Source: Parachlorella kessleri
Lineage: Eukaryota; Chlorophyta; Trebouxiophyceae; Chlorellales; Chlorellaceae
Direction of reading: 5' to 3'
Length of the DNA stretch: 64,000 nucleotides
Assembly (NCBI GenBank): GCA_001598975.1
Contig: BBXU01003057.1
Location: forward strand, 18,602-82,601
Shown here: positions 59,786 to 64,000 of the stretch, piece by piece
Layout: each line of letters starts with the position of its first letter
Numbering within the stretch: the stretch's first letter is position 1
Position numbers and translations under genes: made by a program
Notes under the pieces: generated by a model
What the model was told of the DNA's origin: nothing
The model's database searches: none
What the model saw: the letters and a program-made list of their open reading frames with translations, nothing else

Positions 59786-61223
59786 TCAACGACCTGGTGG
59801 CCGAATAGCATCCCCAGCCACACTGTCACTTGGCTTTCCGTGCTGCTGCTGCTGGTGGAAGTAGTCCTCATGAGCCTGCCGCTGCTCCTGCTTCATCTCA
59901 TGGTGGTGCTGCCGCTCGCCAGCTGGCTCACTGCCACCTGCAAGGCAACCCACCGACTGCCTTCCGTATGCTCTTGAGTTCGTCTGGAGGACTCGTATTG
60001 ACGGTGTCTTGAGTACTCGTGCAGGACCCCTTGCTTCCCAAGTTTGAAAGTGCAGACTTGTTAGTGACAGCACTAAGCCCCATCATGGAGAGCTCACCAG
60101 TCAGTGGGTATTGACCAAGCGTGATTGAGGAAGGGGGGGGGGTAGGGGGGGGGGGGGGGGGGTCGTGTAACCTGCTCCACACTCTTGATGGTATGCCCCA
60201 CTCACCTGTAGGCATCAGTTCATCAGCAGCGTCTTTCAGGACACCAGCTACACTGCTAGCGGCCGCACTGGCAGCCTCTCCCGCCCTGGTGAGGACGCCT
60301 GAATTGGAGCCTTGCGGGAAGTATTGAGCCACTGCGCAGGGGAGCACGGAGGAGCGTTTCAGGCCTGCTTCCAGCTCTTTGGCATCGTGGACACGCTTGA
60401 AGGCGGAGCTAGCGCAGAAGCAACAGGTGAGCAACGCCACACATCTATGTTCATGAAGCATAGCTCCCCCGACACTTACTCTTTCTGCGGAAAAGCCCTC
60501 TCCAGACCAAAGTTGTAAGTAACAATGGCAGGATACGTATTGTAGAGGTGAAATGGATGTGTTCGCGGCGACTTCATATGGAATAGCTTGGCGCAGGCGC
60601 CAGGCTATTTCTTGCATGCGCATTTGCCTACTTCTCGCTCGGCATTCAAAGGCCGGAAGTTTGAAAGTCCCAATTTGGAAGTCCTCCGGACGACTTTCCT
60701 TACAGCAGCTTTGGGCCCCAAACACCCCAGCGGGTGTGGCCGCGCCCTTCTGTCACCTCACTTTGTATCAAGGCTTGCGAGTGAACTACGATCACTTGAT
60801 ATACCCACTGCTTGCCTTATAATCGTCACCGACCCCATTACCCAACGTGCAGATGGCAGGTACCTAGGCAGCCTTCCTACCCTGACACAAACCTTGTTTC
60901 CAACGGGGCTCCAGAGTTGCACCGTAGGCCTCCATCCACTTGCCTTTGTCGCTGCAAAGCGGAAGAAGTTAATGACAGGCTGGGCACTCCCCCTACCCCG
61001 CCTCAGAGTCCCTATTCACATTTTCTCCCAAGAGCCGCTCCTGCTCGCTGAAGAACTCCTTCAATCCCTCTGGGGTGTACTTGCCACCACTACGCTCGGC
61101 TATCTTGATATTCCAAGAAACCAGACACTGGTTGGCGCTCACCAGGAAGCTGGACACTCCCTGCAGGCGCAGACACCCTTTCGGTGCACGCTTGCGTTCC
61201 TCACCTCTCTGCAAGCAGGCCAT
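59786..61223 (-). CDS. Unrecognised gene, exon structure only partly resolved
   Basis: The best-supported coding pieces on the minus strand are: 61160-60997 (or from a Met at 61223), with LVSWNIKIAERSGGKYTPEG and LKEFFSEQERLLGEN; 60951-60893, DKGKWMEAYGATLEPRWK; an open stretch near 60725 with EDFQIGTFKLPAFECR; 60408-59954, with AFKRVHDAKELEAGLKRSS, then an Ala/Ser-rich helix and DELKSIRKAVG; and a last exon 59937-59786 rich in His, Gln and Glu, ending AIRPPGR. The 60997/60951 (phase 2) and 59954/59937 (phase 1) junctions are frame-consistent. The junctions around 60408 and near the start are not resolved. The 60408-59954 piece stays open through a poly-C tract that would encode polyproline; that tract may instead belong to an intron. 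I do not recognise a family. Confidence 0.45.
60133..60162. repeat. Long G tract (G10-TA-G18)
   Basis: Ten G (60133-60142), then TA, then eighteen G (60145-60162). On the minus strand it is a poly-C tract inside or beside an exon of the unrecognised gene. Its length is prone to sequencing error and could shift a reading frame. Confidence 0.85.
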
Positions 61224-61401
61224 TCTCTTTTCCCCATCCCAGGGGCCGCCTCCTCCTCCTCCTCCACCTATTCCTGACTGAAAGCCTCCCTCGTGGATTC
61301 TCATCCAGGCAGCATGCTTCCTTTGCCGTTCCACAGGCTCCTCCTCCTTCCGCCTTCCAACAGGCACCCTCCTCCTTGTCTTCCTACCGGCGGGTAACCA
61401 C

Positions 61402-61833
61402 ATGGGCAACGCTATATCGCGTTTAATGCCCTGCCTACCTCAAAAGCCCTGCCAGCACTGGCGTAGGCAACCACGTTGGCTGGGGCGGCGGCAGCAGCAG
61501 CAGGTAAGCCTACGGCCGTGGGGGTTTTGGCTACCGTCAGCCGCGGCTGTGGGTGGGCCACTGGGCTCGCTCATGCTCCCTGCCTGAGGCTGGCAACTCG
61601 GCCAAATTGGGGTGTACTGCCGGCTCAGCTTCCAGCGTGTCTGTCTAGGGAGGTCGAACCGCCTGAGAACCCCCTGCGTTGTGCCCCGCAGAGGACACTT
61701 TGACGTGTACCCAGACTACTTCCCCACCCCGCAGCAGCACCAGAACCAGCTGGCTGGCTCCTCCCCCTCCAGCTCGACTGACTGCAGCGCCCCAGTCAGA
61801 AAGCGGACGCAGCGTTTGCCTGACCCTGAATAG
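61402..61833 (+). CDS. Possible small N-acylated protein
   Basis: Exon 1 (61402-61503) reads MGNAISRLMPCLPQKPCQHW and continues to a glutamine run before a GTAAGC donor. A phase-0 acceptor (TTCCAG) allows exon 2 at 61636-61833, containing GHFDVYPDYFPTPQQHQNQL and ending TQRLPDPE before TAG; about 99 aa. Gly2 with nearby cysteines is the pattern of N-myristoylated and palmitoylated membrane proteins. The gene starts 178 bp from the start of the minus-strand unknown gene. There is no family match that I recognise, and the acceptor choice is uncertain. Confidence 0.4.
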
Positions 61834-62184
61834 TCAGAGCAGGGTTTCTAGTACCAGCGAGGAGTCCCAATGGCAGCCGCACAGACAGAAACTGATTAAT
61901 AACAAGCGTTGATTGCATAGTGAGGCATTCGAGGAACCCTGCGCATGTATGATCCCTAAGGCAGTCTAGCACTGTCATAGCATAGTGCCCTTGATGGCAC
62001 CGCTGCAGCGCGCTTTGGCACTGTGGATGTTACTGCTGCCAATCATGCTGCCAATCGATCACGTCTGCTGAGCCTGCTACGCTCAGGCCACCCCCCTGTC
62101 ATATGCAACCAAGCGTCTGGCAGATAGACTTGCCATGAGTGCAATGCGAGATACGAGCCCTCACGTGTCTAATTTGTGCACTCC
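61834..62184. other. Intergenic region upstream of RPC10
   Basis: No coding exon is visible. It should contain the RPC10 promoter. A CTGCCAATC direct repeat occurs near 62036-62057. Confidence 0.4.
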
Positions 62185-63081
62185 ATGTCAATAGTCTTCT
62201 GCCCCACTTGCGGAAATCTCCTTCTCGGTGAGTGGGTCAGTGCACAGAGCACAATGGTCCCGTCATATTGCGGTTCAGTACCTGGGACGATACGGTCTCC
62301 AAAGCACGTGCCATTGGTTCGCTAGCATGGATGCCTGCAGTGGAAAACCAAGGAGGCGATCACTTATACAGCTGCCAGACGTGCCCGTATATCTATCACA
62401 TCGACAGAGAGGTGAGCCCCGGCTTTGAATTGTTAGTGGGGCTGGTGCGAAGGGGCTGGTGCTCTACCTTGGAACCCTCATTGCGGCGCCCCTAGTAGTG
62501 CCGAGGAGCAGCCTGGTACTGCTAACGCTATCACGAGTGTAGACCAGGCGTGCATGGCTGTGTAGTACGGCTCTATCGGGCACCGACGCTTTGCAGCCTG
62601 CCATGGGCTGCAGATCAGCAAGAGGCTGCCGCTGAAGAAGAAAGAAGTAGACGACGTGCTAGGGGGTGAAGAGGCCTGGAAAAACGTTCAAAAGACTGAC
62701 GGTGAGTTCTGCAGGCAGCGCCTGGTTCGACAGGGCACAACGCCCAAGTGTTGTAGACATAGCAGGCCTGCCCACAAAAAGCGCTTATTGCCAGGGCACT
62801 GGGCTTCTTTAAAGCGCCGTGAGGGGAAGGCACGCAACCTGCCTAGGGTGGCATGTATGAGCAGCGTGTTTCTGCGGGGCACACTATTTCATTCAGCCAG
62901 TCGCTGTCGAGCCACCTGTCGAGTCACCCAGGCCCACTGCTTTGCTCCTGCTGCAGTCCCCTGTCCCAAGTGCAGCTACCACCAGGCGTATTTCATGGAA
63001 GTTCAGATTCGCTCTGCCGACGAGCCAGCAACCCTGTTCTTCAAGTGTGTCAAGTGCGGCAACCAGTGGAGGGAGGGCTAG
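62185..63081 (+). CDS. POLR3K: DNA-directed RNA polymerase III subunit RPC10 (TFIIS-like)
   Basis: RPC10/RPC11 is the small Pol III subunit needed for transcript cleavage, termination and reinitiation. Four exons give 108 aa, the same as human POLR3K: 62185-62227, 62341-62411, 62614-62701, 62957-63081. The N-terminal zinc ribbon has FCPTCGN and YSCQTCPYIYHIDRE. The linker KKKEVDDVLGGEEAWKNVQ is diagnostic. The C-terminal ribbon has CPKCSYHQAYFMEVQ, the catalytic acidic loop RSADEP with its invariant Asp-Glu, and CVKCGNQWRE. All eight zinc ligands and the acidic pair are present. Every intron phase closes, so the model is firm. Confidence 0.96.
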
Positions 63082-63281
63082 GTCCTGTCATTAGCATATC
63101 ATTAAACAGCTGGTGGCTTGTGTGTCAGCAGAGTGCACTTATCAGCTACCATTCCAGCTCAGCATCAAGCAGCACCGGACAACATCAGTCAAGCCTGCAC
63201 GCTACAGCGGAGCAGCCCGGCAGCTGGGTTGTTCAGAAAAGCAACTAAGACGGAAAAGGAGGACCGAAGTTGTTAGCAGCT

Positions 63282-63733
63282 ATGCAGCACTCCGGAACAT
63301 TACATATGACCACAGCAGCAGCCCCTCGCAAGGGTCTGCTGCTTGCGCCTCCTGCCTTGCTGGCAAGGCATAGCATGCACAGCACAGCGCGGCCCTTTCA
63401 GCGCCTCAGCGTGCGCGCCGCGCAGGGGCCCCGCGGCGTGAACAGCAGCAGCAGCAGCGGGGACAAGGGGGGTGTCAGCGGGGACCAGCTGGCCCACCTG
63501 CAGGACCTGCTCACATCGCTGGACGGGGAGGGAGGGGGTGCAGGTGCGGCGGACGCTGCTTTGAGATAGCGTGTTGCAGGCGAGATTTGGCCAAGGGGAG
63601 GGGCTTGGTACCTCCGGGAGAGTTGGAAGATGTGATCGGGTGGGGCAGCGACGAACCTTGGCAATGCTACGCCCTGCTGTGGATGGAGGATTTGATCAAG
63701 CGCACAAATCTCTCCTGCCACACTGCTGTCTAG
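63282..63733 (+). CDS. Possible plastid-targeted protein, exon structure unresolved
   Basis: An ATG at 63282 opens MQHSGTLHMTTAAAPRKG, followed by a Ser/Ala/Arg-rich, acid-poor stretch (HSTARPFQRLSVRAAQG) that resembles a plastid or mitochondrial transit peptide, then DQLAHLQDLLTSLDGEG. A second open block at about 63581-63733 reads GLVPPGELEDVIGWGSDEPW and WMEDLIKRTNLSCHTAV before TAG. It lies in a different frame, and I could not find a GT-AG pair of normal length that joins the two correctly; the obvious GTGCGG/TTGCAG pair would be 36 nt and out of frame. The product is unknown. Confidence 0.35.
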
Positions 63734-64000
63734 CCCCTTCCTGTCACTTGCATTTCCATCTTAAATCCCTCCTGCTGCACTAGGGACCACTGCTGTGCTG
63801 CCTTCGTTTTGGGATGACCCTCGTGTTACGGTTGTGCCCCCTGGCTGTGCCAACTCCTGGCCGGAACCTGCATGATTGATATCCGTTACTAGGAAGCCCT
63901 GGCTTGGGGAAGGTATCCGAAATGGGTAAAGGTATCGCTCAGTGAGCTGCCGAGAGTCAGGGTTAGGCAGGGTCAGCTAATCAGTCGAGCCGCGCTGCAT
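63734..64000. other. 3' flank at window end
   Basis: No gene is visible in these last 267 bp; they probably form 3' UTR and spacer. Confidence 0.35.

Noticed and set aside
1..64000. tRNA, rRNA, riboswitch or CRISPR features
   Set aside because: I found no cloverleaf with a TTCGA-type T-loop, no rRNA core sequence and no regularly spaced identical repeats.

Overview
The window is nuclear DNA of a green alga (Chlorophyta; a trebouxiophyte-like genome is my guess, not a demonstrated assignment). Genes are split into many short exons separated by GT-AG introns of roughly 100-450 bp, the DNA is GC-rich, and the recognisable products are eukaryotic housekeeping proteins: cyclase-associated protein, 20S proteasome alpha-1, a LENG1/CIR-N-domain nuclear protein and the RNA polymerase III subunit RPC10/POLR3K. 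I saw no tRNA, rRNA, CRISPR array or recognisable transposon.

Layout. 1-435: 3' end of an unidentified + strand gene. 1348-5477 (+): CAP. 6508-9612 (-): PSMA1. 9991-12998 (+): LENG1 homologue, divergent from PSMA1. 13855-59347: an inverted tandem array of five large paralogous genes, called A to E here. A (13855-22836) and B (23330-32426) are on the minus strand; C (32716-40983), D (41540-50190) and E (50846-59347) are on the plus strand. 59786-61223 (-): unrecognised gene. 61402-61833 (+): possible small acylated protein. 62185-63081 (+): RPC10. 63282-63733 (+): possible plastid-targeted protein of unclear exon structure.

The array is the striking part: about 45 kb, some 70% of the window. 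I rebuilt the exons of all five members by hand from conserved peptide blocks and splice sites. They share one 18-exon plan with the same intron phases throughout. Exons 1-16 give an alpha-helical body that reads like armadillo/HEAT repeats. Exon 17 gives a basic, glutamine/alanine-rich coiled-coil followed by a low-complexity linker. Exon 18 is a separate C-terminal module. In A, B, D and E that module is a U-box, which makes them candidate E3 ubiquitin ligases. In C it is a MYND zinc finger, exchanged exactly at the exon 17/18 boundary. A, D and E are intact on paper at about 1211, 1264 and 1241 aa, and C is about 1063 aa. B has a duplicated exon 6 and an apparent frameshift in exon 17 that would remove its U-box. 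A and B also share intron and upstream sequence, so they look like the most recent duplicates; D and E share downstream flanking sequence.

How the genes may work together is inference only. The U-box members could supply substrate specificity to the ubiquitin-proteasome pathway, but the nearby proteasome gene looks like ordinary neighbourhood. All coordinates are hand-derived from splice consensus and reading frame, without transcript evidence.
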